Assembly: GCF_042648505.1 (NCBI RefSeq)
Contig: NZ_JBHRXK010000005.1
Location: forward strand, 1 to 64,000
Length of the DNA: 64,000 nt
From: Lysobacter_L cavernae
Lineage (GTDB): Bacteria > Pseudomonadota > Gammaproteobacteria > Xanthomonadales > Xanthomonadaceae
Reading direction: 5' to 3'
Shown: positions 35,302 to 43,744 of the stretch, in pieces
How positions within the stretch are numbered: position 1 is the first letter of the stretch
How the letters are laid out: the number at the start of each line of letters is the position of its first letter
Made by a program: the position numbers and the translations under genes
Notes under the pieces: model-generated
What the model was told of the DNA's origin: nothing
Seen by the model: the letters and a program-made list of their open reading frames with translations, nothing else
The model's database searches: none

Positions 35302-35325
35302 TTGTCTAGACAATTTTGTCTATGT
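35302..35325 (-). promoter_or_regulatory. BlaI-type operator with TTGTC/GACAA half-sites
   Basis: TTGTC-TA-GACAA (35302-35313) is a perfect 12-bp palindrome. GACAA is then paired again with the following TTGTC (35316-35320), and a further TGTC follows at 35323, giving three to four half-sites. It lies 53 nt upstream of the repressor start. The remaining 330 nt to the next gene (35657) hold no convincing gene. Confidence 0.7.
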
Positions 35326-35656
35326 CTAAAGTCATGGGCTGGGCGTGCAAGGTGTCCGAGCACGAGCAGTCGACACGACGAGGTGTAGCAACCCAGAGCC
35401 ACCGCGGCCTGGTTGTGCAATTAGAGAAACGGCGTGATGCGCCGCTGGGTGTCTCCTGTTGTCTGGCGAAGGCCATCAGAGTCACGGGCCAGAGAGCGCA
35501 GGATCGGCAGGTGCACCAAGCTGTATCCACCGCCACATGCGCACGGACGGTTCATCGGCGCGACTGTTGGGGTGGCGCCGTTACGGAGCGGTTCGCAGCG
35601 GCCGTCGACGTGGCGAAATAAGCGCATACTCGACTGCCATTGCAGGAGCCGAGCGG

Positions 35657-35926
35657 ATGAAGCACCAGATCGCCATGTTCAAGTTCACCCTCGGCAATGG
35701 CCAGAGCATCGGGCCGACGGCCTTGCAGGCGCTGTGGGTGCGCGCCTGCCAGTCCCCGAACGTCAGCGTCGGTCGACAGACGCCGGGCTTTGGTGGCGAC
35801 ACCAAGCCGACCTACTCGCTGTATGCCTCGCAGCAGCTGGAGAACCTGCCGCAGGTCGAGTTGCGCCTGCGCCGGTTGCTGGAGGAGTGCAAACTCTCGG
35901 CGTCGCTGATCTCGTTGCACCACTGA
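35657..35926 (+). CDS. Hypothetical protein, 89 aa
   Basis: A small plus-strand gene with CAGGAG 9 nt before its ATG. The product (MKHQIAMFKFTLGNGQSI at the start, ending KLSASLISLHH) has no signal peptide or membrane segment and contains a Cys-rich, basic C-terminal helix (LRRLLEECKL). It looks like a compact alpha/beta protein; no family was recognised. It faces the YkgJ gene convergently. Confidence 0.55.
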   Translation: MKHQIAMFKFTLGNGQSIGPTALQALWVRACQSPNVSVGRQTPGFGGDTKPTYSLYASQQLENLPQVELRLRRLLEECKLSASLISLHH

Positions 35927-35975
35927 TCGCCGGGCAACGGCGGGCAGCGGCTATCGCTCCCGCGTCGTGCCTGTT

Positions 35976-36293
35976 TCAGTACAACTTCAGCGGGATTTCG
36001 TGGTCATAGCGATGGCGGTAGGCCTCGCGCTCGGCGAGGCAGTAGGGACTGCCCATTGCGAATTTTCGACAGATGGCGGGGCGCTGCTCGTAGATGCTGC
36101 AGCACATGCGCTGGTGGTCGAGGGCAACGCACCAGCCGTCCTCGCCACGTGCCATCACTTCCAGTCCACGCTCGCTGCGCTCGACCAGATGGCGCGGCAC
36201 TTCGTCCTCGGGCATCACCACCACAGTCAGCCGGCAACAGACCGCGTCACAGCGGCTGCACGACACGGCCGACGGCTGCGATGCGCTGCTCAT
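35976..36293 (-). CDS. YkgJ-family cysteine-cluster protein
   Basis: The 105-residue protein contains CSRCDAVCC near its N-terminus and MCCSIYEQRPAICRKF and YC later, the spaced cysteines of YkgJ (UPF0153) proteins that probably bind zinc or an Fe-S cluster. It overlaps the preceding methyltransferase by 4 nt (ATGA), so both are translated together. The role is unknown; a metal-chelating function is inferred from the cysteines. Confidence 0.88.
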   Translation of the reverse strand: MSSASQPSAVSCSRCDAVCCRLTVVVMPEDEVPRHLVERSERGLEVMARGEDGWCVALDHQRMCCSIYEQRPAICRKFAMGSPYCLAEREAYRHRYDHEIPLKLY

Positions 36294-36973
36294 GACTCAA
36301 CCTCCGTGAACTGCGGCACGGCCACCCGGCTGTAGCTCAACGTGCGCCCCCGGAACGGCGCGACGTCGGCTTCCTCAAAGCGGCTCCGTACTTCGGTTAC
36401 GGTATAGCCTTGCGCGGTCATCGCCCGCGTGAACGGGCCACTCAGGCCGCGTCCGGGGTCGGTGATCACCACTTCGGCATCGGGTCTGGCATGGCGCTGC
36501 ATCATGCGCGACAGCAGCGCGGCGTGATCGCGCTCGTACAGGATATCGCTGCCGATGATCAGGTCGAAATGCCCCAGCGTTTCGTCGGGCACGGCCCAGG
36601 GGAGGTCGTGGTAGGCGATCGGGGGCAGGCCGTTGAGGGCGGCGTTGTATTCGAGGAAGGAGGCCGCCAGTGGATGGTGATCGCTGGCGGTGATGTCGGC
36701 GCCACGATGTTGCAGCACCAGGCTGGACAGGCCTAGACCGCAACCGAGTTCGAGGATGCGCTTGCCGGCGATGTCGAACGTGCTCATTGCCTCGGCGAGC
36801 ACACGCCCCGACGGCCATGGATGCCCGAACAGGCTCCACAACGCGGACGAGATACCGGCGCGCTCGGCTTCACCGTGGGGGTCGGCGAACTGCTGGCGGT
36901 CGCTCAGCGCGCGCAGACGGTAGTCATGACCGCCGACACGCACGGTGAGATTGCGGGTGGTATAGCCCGGCAT
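36290..36973 (-). CDS. Class I SAM methyltransferase (Methyltransf_16/lysine-methyltransferase-like)
   Basis: The 227-residue protein has ILELGCGLGLSS (73-84) and the motif-IV-like LIIGSDILYE, in the arrangement of the PF10294 family (protein lysine or nicotinamide-type methyltransferases). PWPSGRVLAEAM before motif I is also characteristic. The substrate is unknown. It overlaps the YkgJ gene by 4 nt, suggesting a two-gene operon. A 371-nt region upstream (36974-37344) contains an imperfect hairpin, a possible gene remnant and no convincing gene. Confidence 0.83.
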   Translation of the reverse strand: MPGYTTRNLTVRVGGHDYRLRALSDRQQFADPHGEAERAGISSALWSLFGHPWPSGRVLAEAMSTFDIAGKRILELGCGLGLSSLVLQHRGADITASDHHPLAASFLEYNAALNGLPPIAYHDLPWAVPDETLGHFDLIIGSDILYERDHAALLSRMMQRHARPDAEVVITDPGRGLSGPFTRAMTAQGYTVTEVRSRFEEADVAPFRGRTLSYSRVAVPQFTEVES

Positions 36974-37126
36974 GGGAGCTCCCGAAGGGGCGTCACCGCG
37001 CCAAGGCGAGGTGATGACGCGTGAGAGGGAGCGAAGCGGGCGACTGGAGAGCGGTCGGGCGAGACGCGCGGAACAACGTGCGGCGCCGTCATCTTACACC
37101 CAGATAATCAGGCCGATGAATGGGGC

Positions 37127-37273
37127 TTACGCAGCTGCGCGGTCATTCCCCGCGTCCACCGTGGTGAGTTCCTGATCGTGTTCATGCCTGATGCGTTCAA
37201 TGCCGGGAATGGCAAAGATGGTTGCGGGCAGCCTCGCGCGGATGAATTGGTCCGCTGCCGCCGCGCTGTTCAC
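37127..37273 (-). pseudogene. Possible 48-codon gene remnant
   Basis: A reverse-strand frame from GTG (37273) to TAA encodes a protein-like sequence including FIRARLPATIFAIPGIERI and HEHDQELTTVDAG. Third-position GC is moderate (about 70 percent). An upstream in-frame stop and the short length suggest a degraded 3' end rather than a working gene. No family was recognised. Confidence 0.25.
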
Positions 37274-37344
37274 CCCACCTGAGGCGGCCCGTGCCGCTTG
37301 GGGATGGCGTTATCACCGAAACCGACAGCGAGGACAGGTGCCCC

Positions 37345-37713
37345 ATGCTCAGGAAAGTGGCTTTCACGATGTACCCGGTCGCGGATGTGCAACGGGCGCG
37401 CGGATTCTACGAGGGCCTGCTGGGCCTTACCGCCGGCTCGGTCGGCAACCAGGGCGATGGCTGGTGGGTCGAGTACGACCTGCCCGGCGGCGGCTGCATG
37501 GCCCTCACCAACTTCATCCCCGACCAGCCGAGCAGTGCCGCCGGTGGCACGATCGCGTTCGAAGTCGAGGACCTCGACGCCCTGATGGCCGATCTCAAGG
37601 GCAAGGGCGTCACCTTCCTGGGCGATGTGGTGCACAGCCCGGTCTGCCGGATGGCCGTGTGCCTTGACACCGAAGGCAATTCCATCCTGCTGCACCAGCT
37701 CAAGGCCAAGTGA
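37345..37713 (+). CDS. Glyoxalase/VOC-superfamily protein
   Basis: The 122-residue protein begins VAFTMYPVADVQRARGFYEG (5-24), the beta-alpha start of a VOC domain, and ends with EGNSILLHQLK, the metal-ligand-bearing strand. A second betaalphabeta unit includes IAFEVEDLDALMADLKGKGV. The reaction is unknown. Its stop TGA overlaps the ATG of the next gene (TGATG), indicating coupled translation with the DNA alkylation repair-like protein. Confidence 0.87.
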   Translation: MLRKVAFTMYPVADVQRARGFYEGLLGLTAGSVGNQGDGWWVEYDLPGGGCMALTNFIPDQPSSAAGGTIAFEVEDLDALMADLKGKGVTFLGDVVHSPVCRMAVCLDTEGNSILLHQLKAK

Positions 37714-38483
37714 TGCCACGCACGGTGACTATGGCAACCAAGCCGCGACAACGCACAACCGCCACAGCGACCAGAGGCGAGCGTCCGGTCGCGGTGTTGT
37801 TGCAGGAGGCGCTTGATGACCTCAAGCGCCATGCCTCGCAGGCCACGCGTGACGGCATGGCGCGCTACGCCATTCCCGCGGACAAGGCGCTGGGTGTGTC
37901 CATGGCCAACATCCAGGCAATCGCCAAACGCCTCGGTCGCAACCACGAGCTCGCCGCGGCGCTATGGGCGACCGACGTGTACGAGGCACGGATGATGACG
38001 GCCTACGTCGACGAGCCGGCCCGCATCACTGCGGCGCAGATGGAGCGCTGGTGCCGTGATTTTGACAACTGGGCGCTGTGCGACACGCTGAGCTTCGCTT
38101 TGTTCGACCGCACGCCGCATGCCTGGCGCAAGGTCGAGCAATGGGCCGGCCGACGCGAGGAGTTCGTCAAACGCACCGCTTTTGCCTTGCTGTGGGGCCT
38201 GGCCCTGCACGACAAACAGGCCGGCGACGAGCCGTTCCTCCGGAGCCTGCTGCTTGTCGAACAGGCCGCCAGCGACGATCGTAATTTCGTCAAGAAGGCC
38301 GTGAGCATGGCCTTGCGGGCAATCGGCAGGCGCAATCCCGCGCTGCATGCCGCCGCGGGAGTGGTGGCGCAGCGCCTGGCACAGTCGGACAGTACCGCCG
38401 CACGCTGGATCGGCAAGGACGCGCTGCGCGACCTTGCAAAACATGCGCCGCGAGGCGACGCCAAAGGGCTGTCCCGCTCGTAG
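37713..38483 (+). CDS. AlkD-like DNA alkylation repair protein (HEAT-repeat)
   Basis: The 256-residue protein is all alpha-helical with HEAT-like repeats, for example LGRNHELAAALWATDVYEAR, FDNWALCDTLSFALFDRTP and FVKRTAFALLWGLALHD, the pattern of the AlkD/DNA_alkylation family that excises alkylated bases. The conserved WALCDTLS and FVKRTAFALL segments hold the DNA-binding residues. ATG 37713 overlaps the VOC stop by 1 nt; ATG 37731 is an alternative start. Cytosolic. Alkylated-base excision is inferred, not shown. Confidence 0.85.
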   Translation: MPRTVTMATKPRQRTTATATRGERPVAVLLQEALDDLKRHASQATRDGMARYAIPADKALGVSMANIQAIAKRLGRNHELAAALWATDVYEARMMTAYVDEPARITAAQMERWCRDFDNWALCDTLSFALFDRTPHAWRKVEQWAGRREEFVKRTAFALLWGLALHDKQAGDEPFLRSLLLVEQAASDDRNFVKKAVSMALRAIGRRNPALHAAAGVVAQRLAQSDSTAARWIGKDALRDLAKHAPRGDAKGLSRS

Positions 38484-38580
38484 GTATCCACGACGCCCTG
38501 CGAGAGGCGCGCGATCCGCAGGGCGACCGAAGTCCTGTGGCTGGCCGCTGCCTGGCCGCCAGCCTTGATAAAATGTCCGC

Positions 38581-39459
38581 TCAACGACGACGTATCGCCC
38601 TGAAATGCGTGGCGAGTCGAGGGTTCGCGTAAGCCGGGTAGGTGGCACGAATCAACAGGTCATCGGGTGCTTCGAACCGGTCGCGGTACTGCTCGGAGAG
38701 GTCGATCAGCGCGCGAGTGTTCTCGTAATAGCGCGACGCGGTGCCAGCGTTGCGGCTCAGCGCGTCTATCGCGCCACCGAGGTCTTCGGTGCGGGTCCGT
38801 CGCCAATGACGAGGCCAGTCCAGCACCGCACCGCCGTAGTCTTTCAGGAAGTCCTTCTTCAAGTGCGCGTCGAGCGGTAGCAGGAATCTTTGCGGAATCG
38901 TCTGCCGTGCGAACGAGGCGCACAGGCTGGCGCCGATCACGGTCTGGCCGCGTTCGAGGGTGGCTGCTTCGATCAGTGGTTCGCCGATAAAAATGCTGCG
39001 TTGTCTGTCCAGCAGGGCGGGGCCCATCGCTAACGCGCCGCGGAACGGAAGCCCGACTTCGATGCTGCGACAGATCAGCTCGTTGCAGACGTTGAGCAGG
39101 TTGTCGCAGGGGATGGTGGTGTAGAGCCAGCCCTGCGCCGGGTCCTGGGCGAGCGCGTCGCGTTCTTCCTCGGTCTTTCCCCGCGCCTCGGGCCAGACTG
39201 CAGGCGCCCAGACGACGATCGAGTCGCTGGCATAGGCGCCGGCGATCTGGTTGAGGATGAAAATGTCGCCATCGCAGGTCCAGTAGGCGGACTCCTTGAA
39301 GCTCAGGTCGCCGAACAGGCTGGCCGTGTTGGCATTGAACCTGTCGACGGTGGCGATGAGCGACAGGTACCTGTCTTCGATATCGGACAAGCCGCGTGTC
39401 TCGAACTTCTTCTTGAAGCCCAGGATGTCGAAGAAGGCTACGGCGTACTGGTGGTGCAT
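38581..39459 (-). CDS. Nucleotide-cyclase-fold-like protein of unknown function
   Basis: The 292-residue protein starts with AVAFFDILGFK (6-16; Asp11 in the metal position), the pattern of class III cyclase or GGDEF-like catalytic folds, and later has FRGALAMGP and FIGEPLIEAATLERGQ, both typical of a widespread family of cyclase-like hypothetical proteins. It lacks an obvious second sensor domain and has no recognisable effector gene nearby. The 5' gap (39460-39627) shows no gene. Divergent from the PhnA gene. Calling it a cyclase would go beyond the evidence. Confidence 0.65.
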   Translation of the reverse strand: MHHQYAVAFFDILGFKKKFETRGLSDIEDRYLSLIATVDRFNANTASLFGDLSFKESAYWTCDGDIFILNQIAGAYASDSIVVWAPAVWPEARGKTEEERDALAQDPAQGWLYTTIPCDNLLNVCNELICRSIEVGLPFRGALAMGPALLDRQRSIFIGEPLIEAATLERGQTVIGASLCASFARQTIPQRFLLPLDAHLKKDFLKDYGGAVLDWPRHWRRTRTEDLGGAIDALSRNAGTASRYYENTRALIDLSEQYRDRFEAPDDLLIRATYPAYANPRLATHFRAIRRR

Positions 39460-39627
39460 GCCCGCTTCCCTTGCGCGGCGACCGGCATCGATCCGGACCA
39501 TCCGGTTACTTGTAGCGCAGGCGGTTAGAGCGCGGCCTCGAATCCGGGCCACAGTCACTTCGGCCGACAGGCATGGCCGTGGTTTCGACTAAAGTACGCA
39601 TCCCCACGTTCGACCCACGGTATCGCC

Positions 39628-39969
39628 ATGTCCACGATCCCCGCCTGCCCGCAATGCAGCCTGGAAAACACCTACGCTGATGGTGACCGCTACATCTGCG
39701 CGGACTGCGGCTACGAATGGCCGATCGTCGCTGAAACCAGCGACGCCGCCGGTGTGGTGGTGCGCGACAGCAACGGCAATGTTCTGGCTGACGGCGATAC
39801 GGTAGTGGTGATCAAGGACCTGAAGGTGAAGGGGTCGTCGATTCCACTCAAGCAGGGCGCCGTGATCAGGAACATCCGCCTGGTCGAGGACGATGCCGAG
39901 CACATTGAAGGCAACTCGGAGAAGATCAAGGGGCTGGTGCTCAAGACCTGCTTCCTGCGCAAGGCCTGA
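39628..39969 (+). CDS. yjdM: PhnA/YjdM zinc-ribbon protein
   Basis: The 113-residue protein has an N-terminal zinc ribbon with Cys7-x2-Cys10 and Cys24-x2-Cys27 (CPQC, CADC) followed by the SH3-like PhnA domain with VRDSNGNVLADGDTVVVIKD and LKVKGSSIPLKQG, at the full length of E. coli YjdM (formerly PhnA). Despite the name, its link to phosphonate use is unproven. It is followed 29 nt later by a HAD phosphatase, likely in one transcript. Confidence 0.93.
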   Translation: MSTIPACPQCSLENTYADGDRYICADCGYEWPIVAETSDAAGVVVRDSNGNVLADGDTVVVIKDLKVKGSSIPLKQGAVIRNIRLVEDDAEHIEGNSEKIKGLVLKTCFLRKA

Positions 39970-39998
39970 GAACACCACCCCACTTTCGCGGTTCGGGC

Positions 39999-40595
39999 AT
40001 GAATCTGGCGCTGTTCGATTTCGACGGAACGATTACCTACGGCGATACGTTCTCGGTGTTCGTGCGCGACACCGTGTCGCCGGGCCGGCTCGTGGCGGGC
40101 CAGTTGCTGCTCGCCCCGCTGATCGCCGGGTACAAGCTCGGGGTGGTTTCCGGCAGCCTGCTGCGTACCCGTGTCACCGGCTTCGGCTTCCGGGGGTTGC
40201 GCGAGGACGACATCCGGCGAGCCGGTATCCGTTATGCCCGCGAGGTGTTGCACGGCGTGGTCCGGCCACAGGCGCTGGAGCGGATCCTATGGCACAAGGC
40301 GCAAGGCGACGTCGTGGTCGTCGTATCGGCGTCCCTGGACATGTATCTGACTCACTGGTGCCGGCATCATGGACTGGACCTGATCTGCAACGAGCTTGAA
40401 TCGCGCGACGGCGTGTTGACCGGACGCTACCGCCATGGCGATTGCCACAGCGACGAGAAGGCCCGGCGGATCCTCGCCAGGTATGACGTCAGTGATTTCC
40501 CGACGGTCTATGCTTACGGCGACACCCGCGAAGACTTGGCAATGCTGGATCTCGCACACAAGAAGTACTTTCGCTGGAGGGAAGTCGTCGATTGA
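39999..40595 (+). CDS. HAD-IB family phosphatase (SerB-like)
   Basis: The 198-residue enzyme starts LALFDFDGTITYGDTF (3-18; Asp7 nucleophile, Asp9 acid-base), with VVVVSASLDMYL as motif II, a conserved lysine region KARRILARYDV and YAYGDTREDLAMLD as the motif IV aspartates. It is a subfamily IB hydrolase; phosphoserine or lysophospholipid-type substrates are possible. The gene overlaps nothing and follows yjdM closely. Confidence 0.9.
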   Translation: MNLALFDFDGTITYGDTFSVFVRDTVSPGRLVAGQLLLAPLIAGYKLGVVSGSLLRTRVTGFGFRGLREDDIRRAGIRYAREVLHGVVRPQALERILWHKAQGDVVVVVSASLDMYLTHWCRHHGLDLICNELESRDGVLTGRYRHGDCHSDEKARRILARYDVSDFPTVYAYGDTREDLAMLDLAHKKYFRWREVVD

Positions 40596-40698
40596 CAGGA
40601 AGCCCGGGATGTCGGGTCGTCGTGTCCGTCACGGCGCAGTAACGCGGAGCCTTCAAAAGTAAGTCGCGCGGCACGTGGGCTGCCGTCAGGAGATTGAG

Positions 40699-41250
40699 AT
40701 GAGCCAATACCGGATCGCCGTGGTCGTCGGCAGTCTTCGCCGCGATTCGTTCAACCAGCAACTGGCGAATGCGCTGGTCAAGCTGGCGCCGCAGGACTTC
40801 AGTTTGACGCGCCTGGAGATCGGCGATCTGCCGCTCTACAACCAGGACGACGATGGCCAACAGGCGCAGGCCGTGAAGCGGCTCAAGCAAGAGGTTTCGT
40901 CGGCGCAGGGCGTGTTGTTTGTCACGCCCGAGTACAACCGCTCGGTGCCGGGTGTGCTGAAGAACGCGATCGACCACGCCTCACGGCCCTACGGTCAGAG
41001 CGCATGGGCGGGCAAGCCTGCGGGGGTGATCGGCATCTCGGTCGGCTCGATCGGTACGGCGCTGGCGCAGCAGCATCTGCGCAACATCCTGGCCTATCTG
41101 GATATGCCGACCCTGGGGCAGCCGGAGGCTTTCCTCCAGGCCAAGGAAGGGCTGTTCAATCCGGACGGCGGCATCGGCGAAGGCAGCCGCAAGTTCCTGC
41201 AGGACTGGATGGACCGCTATGTCGCATGGGTGAAGAAGCACACCGACTGA
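40699..41250 (+). CDS. NADPH-dependent FMN reductase
   Basis: The 183-residue flavodoxin-like protein has GSLRRDSFNQQLANAL (11-26, FMN-phosphate loop), PLYNQD, and VTPEYNRSVPGVLKNAIDHA (about 81-100), the TPEYN signature of this reductase family (ChrR/YieF-type quinone or chromate reductases). The ATG at 40699 follows AGGAGA. It probably reduces quinones to protect against redox stress. The HD-domain gene follows at 59 nt. Confidence 0.92.
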   Translation: MSQYRIAVVVGSLRRDSFNQQLANALVKLAPQDFSLTRLEIGDLPLYNQDDDGQQAQAVKRLKQEVSSAQGVLFVTPEYNRSVPGVLKNAIDHASRPYGQSAWAGKPAGVIGISVGSIGTALAQQHLRNILAYLDMPTLGQPEAFLQAKEGLFNPDGGIGEGSRKFLQDWMDRYVAWVKKHTD

Positions 41251-41309
41251 TTGGCGGGTATTTGTGGACAATGGGCAATGCCACTTGCGCCGGCGAGGCC
41301 GATGAACCC

Positions 41310-41921
41310 ATGACCGCTCCCGTCCCGTTGACGTTGCCGGATCCGCAGCGCATCGCGCTGGAAGCAGCCTATGCCACGCCGCCGCGTGCGTACCACAACT
41401 TCCAGCATGTGCAGGAAGTACTGCGCCATTACGACGTCGTGGCCGAGGGCCCGGGCTGGCTGCAGCCGGCCGAGGCTTATCTGGCCGTCCTGTATCACGA
41501 CGCCATCTACGAGGCGGGCAAGCGCGACAACGAGGCGCGTTCGGCGCAACTCGCGCGTGAGCACCTGGCCCACTGGGCGTCGCCGCAGGACGTGGATGCG
41601 GAACGGGTAGCCGCGCTGATTGAATTGACCGCTCGCCACGGCAGTTTGGCGCCAGGCGATGTCGACCGCGATGCGGCGCTGTTTCTCGACTGCGACATGG
41701 CCATCCTTGGCGCCGAACCGGCGCTGTTCGATGCCTACGACCGCGGCATCGCCGCCGAGTACCGCGGGCATGTGCCGGCGTGGCTGTTCAAGCTCAATCG
41801 GCGACGCTTCCTCAAGGGCCTGCTGGCGCGCGAACGCATCTACCTCAGCGATTTCTTCCATGCGCGCTGTGATGCGCAGGCCCGCCGCAACCTGCGCCGT
41901 GCGGTTACGGAGAAGCGTTAG
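41310..41921 (+). CDS. HD-superfamily metal-dependent phosphohydrolase
   Basis: The 203-residue protein has YHNFQHV (28-34, first His ligand) and LYHDAIYE (61-68, the His-Asp pair) in the order of COG4339 predicted HD phosphohydrolases, plus a late FLDCDMAILG with the closing Asp. The usual N-terminus begins near residue 1 of the ATG at 41310; upstream ATG 41271 adds a cysteine-containing leader without support. The substrate, probably a nucleotide, is unknown. No partner is evident. Confidence 0.87.
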   Translation: MTAPVPLTLPDPQRIALEAAYATPPRAYHNFQHVQEVLRHYDVVAEGPGWLQPAEAYLAVLYHDAIYEAGKRDNEARSAQLAREHLAHWASPQDVDAERVAALIELTARHGSLAPGDVDRDAALFLDCDMAILGAEPALFDAYDRGIAAEYRGHVPAWLFKLNRRRFLKGLLARERIYLSDFFHARCDAQARRNLRRAVTEKR

Positions 41922-42006
41922 CGACGTGTAATGGCGTGGTTTGTTTACGGTCTGCCTGTCTGCGTAGCTGGCCTTGATCGGCTGCGCTGATCGCCACCAG
42001 GTGCCG

Positions 42007-42870
42007 TTACTTCAAGGGCAGGCAGATGGCGGTGCGCCACTCGGCCGGCGGCAGCGAGCCGGGATCGTTGAGGTACTCCTCGAACACCGGCGCGTTGCCC
42101 GCTTCTTCAAAACTGTTGGGCAACCACTGGCAGAACAGCCAGTCGTAGGCGCGGTCCAGCTCGGTGTAGGGACCGGTATGCACGACCACGGCATGGCGGC
42201 CACCGGCGATCTCGAGCCAGCGCATGCCATCAGCGAGCGGGGTGTCGGCTGGTAGGGCCAGGCAGGCATCAGAACGCAGCTCGTCCTTGGGCGTGGCCGC
42301 GGGGACGTCGTAATAAATGCCGAAGCTGCGCGTGCCGGGCTGCAGCAGGTCGCGCTCGCCGGCCCAGGCCATCAGGCGGCCGAAGGTCTCGCCAATCTGC
42401 ATGTAGTCGCCCTGATGTGGCAAGGCAACGACACGGGTCGGGACGAAGGTGTTGATCTGTGCGCTGTACATGGACGGTTCCTGTGACGACGGGGTGGCCC
42501 TGCCCGGCCCTTCGGCCGGGAGGACGACACGACGCTTGCGGAAGGCTGCGGGCGCGCAGCGGTAGGTATTGGCGAAGGCGCGGCTGAATGCGGAAACGCT
42601 GCCGTAACCGGCGTGACGGGCGATGGCGGCGATGCCGCGATCACTGCCGAGCAGTTCGCTGGCGGCGCGGTGCAGGCGCAGCCGACGCACCGTATTGGCC
42701 ACGGTCTCGCCCATCAGGCCGCTGTAGACGCGGTGGAAGTGATAGGGCGAAAAATGGCCAGCCTCTGCCAGTTGCGCCAGCGTCAGCGGCTGGTCGAGCC
42801 GGGTCGAGATGAAGGCGACGACCTTCTCGATGCGGGCGCTGTAGCTGGCCAGGGTGCTGCTGCGGTTCAA
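42007..42870 (-). CDS. AraC-type regulator with GyrI-like effector domain
   Basis: The 287-residue protein has two AraC helix-turn-helix motifs (about 15-110: LTLAQLAEAGHFSPYHFHRV and IAAIARHAGYGSVSAFSRAF) joined to a GyrI/SbmC-type ligand-binding domain (about 135-287), as in Rob/SoxS-like multidrug-sensing regulators. The effector half contains GRHAVVVHTGPYTELDRAYD. It is on its own and divergent from nothing obvious; its targets are unknown. Confidence 0.9.
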   Translation of the reverse strand: MNRSSTLASYSARIEKVVAFISTRLDQPLTLAQLAEAGHFSPYHFHRVYSGLMGETVANTVRRLRLHRAASELLGSDRGIAAIARHAGYGSVSAFSRAFANTYRCAPAAFRKRRVVLPAEGPGRATPSSQEPSMYSAQINTFVPTRVVALPHQGDYMQIGETFGRLMAWAGERDLLQPGTRSFGIYYDVPAATPKDELRSDACLALPADTPLADGMRWLEIAGGRHAVVVHTGPYTELDRAYDWLFCQWLPNSFEEAGNAPVFEEYLNDPGSLPPAEWRTAICLPLK

Positions 42871-42962
42871 GCGTGGCTCCGTTCGCGTCGTGTGCCGACA
42901 TCCTGGTCACGATGGCTTGATCGAGGTTGCTCAGTTGTCGATACGCAGTCCAGCGGCACCGG

Positions 42963-43574
42963 TCACGGGTGCTGGTAAACGAACTTCGGCATCTCCCATT
43001 CGTAGCGGATCGCCAGCATGCGCAGCGCGAAGCCGCCGCCCAGGCAGGCCAGCACGCAGCGATTCTCGCTGACACCCAACTGCAGCAGGGCGAGGTAGGC
43101 GATGCCGGTCAGCATCGACACGATCGCGTACAGCTCTTTCTGGAACACCAGTGGGATCTCGTTGCAGAGTACGTCGCGCAGCACGCCGCCGAAGGCGCCG
43201 GTGAGCATGCCGCTGATGACGATGATCGTCGGCGCATGACCGGTGTCGCGCGCGATCGCGCAGCCGATCAGGGAGAAGGCCACCAGGCCGAGCGCGTCCA
43301 GCCACAGGAACGCGCGCCGCAGCCGATGCATGCGCGAGGCCAGGACGGTGGCCGCGATCGCGGCGCCGATGGTGTAGGCCAGGTACTCCGGGTGCGCTAC
43401 CCAGCCCAACGGGTAATGGCCCAGCACGATGTCGCGCAACGAGCCGCCACCGAGCGCGGTGACGCAGGCGATGATAATCACGCCGAACAGGTCCATGCGG
43501 CGGCGCCCGGCGGACAGGGCGCCGGTCATGGCTTCGGCGGTGATGGCGACGAGGTAGATGAGATCCAGCAACAC
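42963..43574 (-). CDS. PF03458 (UPF0126/TRIC-type) glycine transporter-like membrane protein
   Basis: The 203-residue protein has seven hydrophobic segments and two repeats of the UPF0126 unit: ALGGGSLRDIVLGHYPLGW and GAFGGVLRDVLCNEIPLVF. The Pfam entry is named glycine transporter. GTG 43574 is the start: GGAG lies 6-7 nt upstream and no in-frame ATG precedes the first helix. It is preceded by a tandem glycine riboswitch, which supports a glycine-related role in the inner membrane. Confidence 0.9.
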   Translation of the reverse strand: MLLDLIYLVAITAEAMTGALSAGRRRMDLFGVIIIACVTALGGGSLRDIVLGHYPLGWVAHPEYLAYTIGAAIAATVLASRMHRLRRAFLWLDALGLVAFSLIGCAIARDTGHAPTIIVISGMLTGAFGGVLRDVLCNEIPLVFQKELYAIVSMLTGIAYLALLQLGVSENRCVLACLGGGFALRMLAIRYEWEMPKFVYQHP

Positions 43575-43744
43575 GGCAGGCTCCGATGGACAGACAACAG
43601 GGCCGCGGCCTGTGCCGGTTCGGAGGTCGTGCCGGGTGCGCGTGCGGGACATGCGCGGGACAGCGACGTCATCGCGCAGACGAAGGACGCACGATGATCG
43701 CGCCCGGTGCCGCACGATGTCCCGAAGCCGGTCAGGCCACGGTG

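Noticed and set aside
35250..35656. Reverse-strand ORFs of 60-76 codons in the BlaI/hypothetical gap
   Set aside because: No ribosome binding site, poor protein-like composition, and they overlap the operator; treated as chance frames.
38581..39459. Pycsar or CBASS defence cyclase system
   Set aside because: No effector, ancillary or defence-island gene lies within several kb; the fold resemblance alone does not support a defence system.
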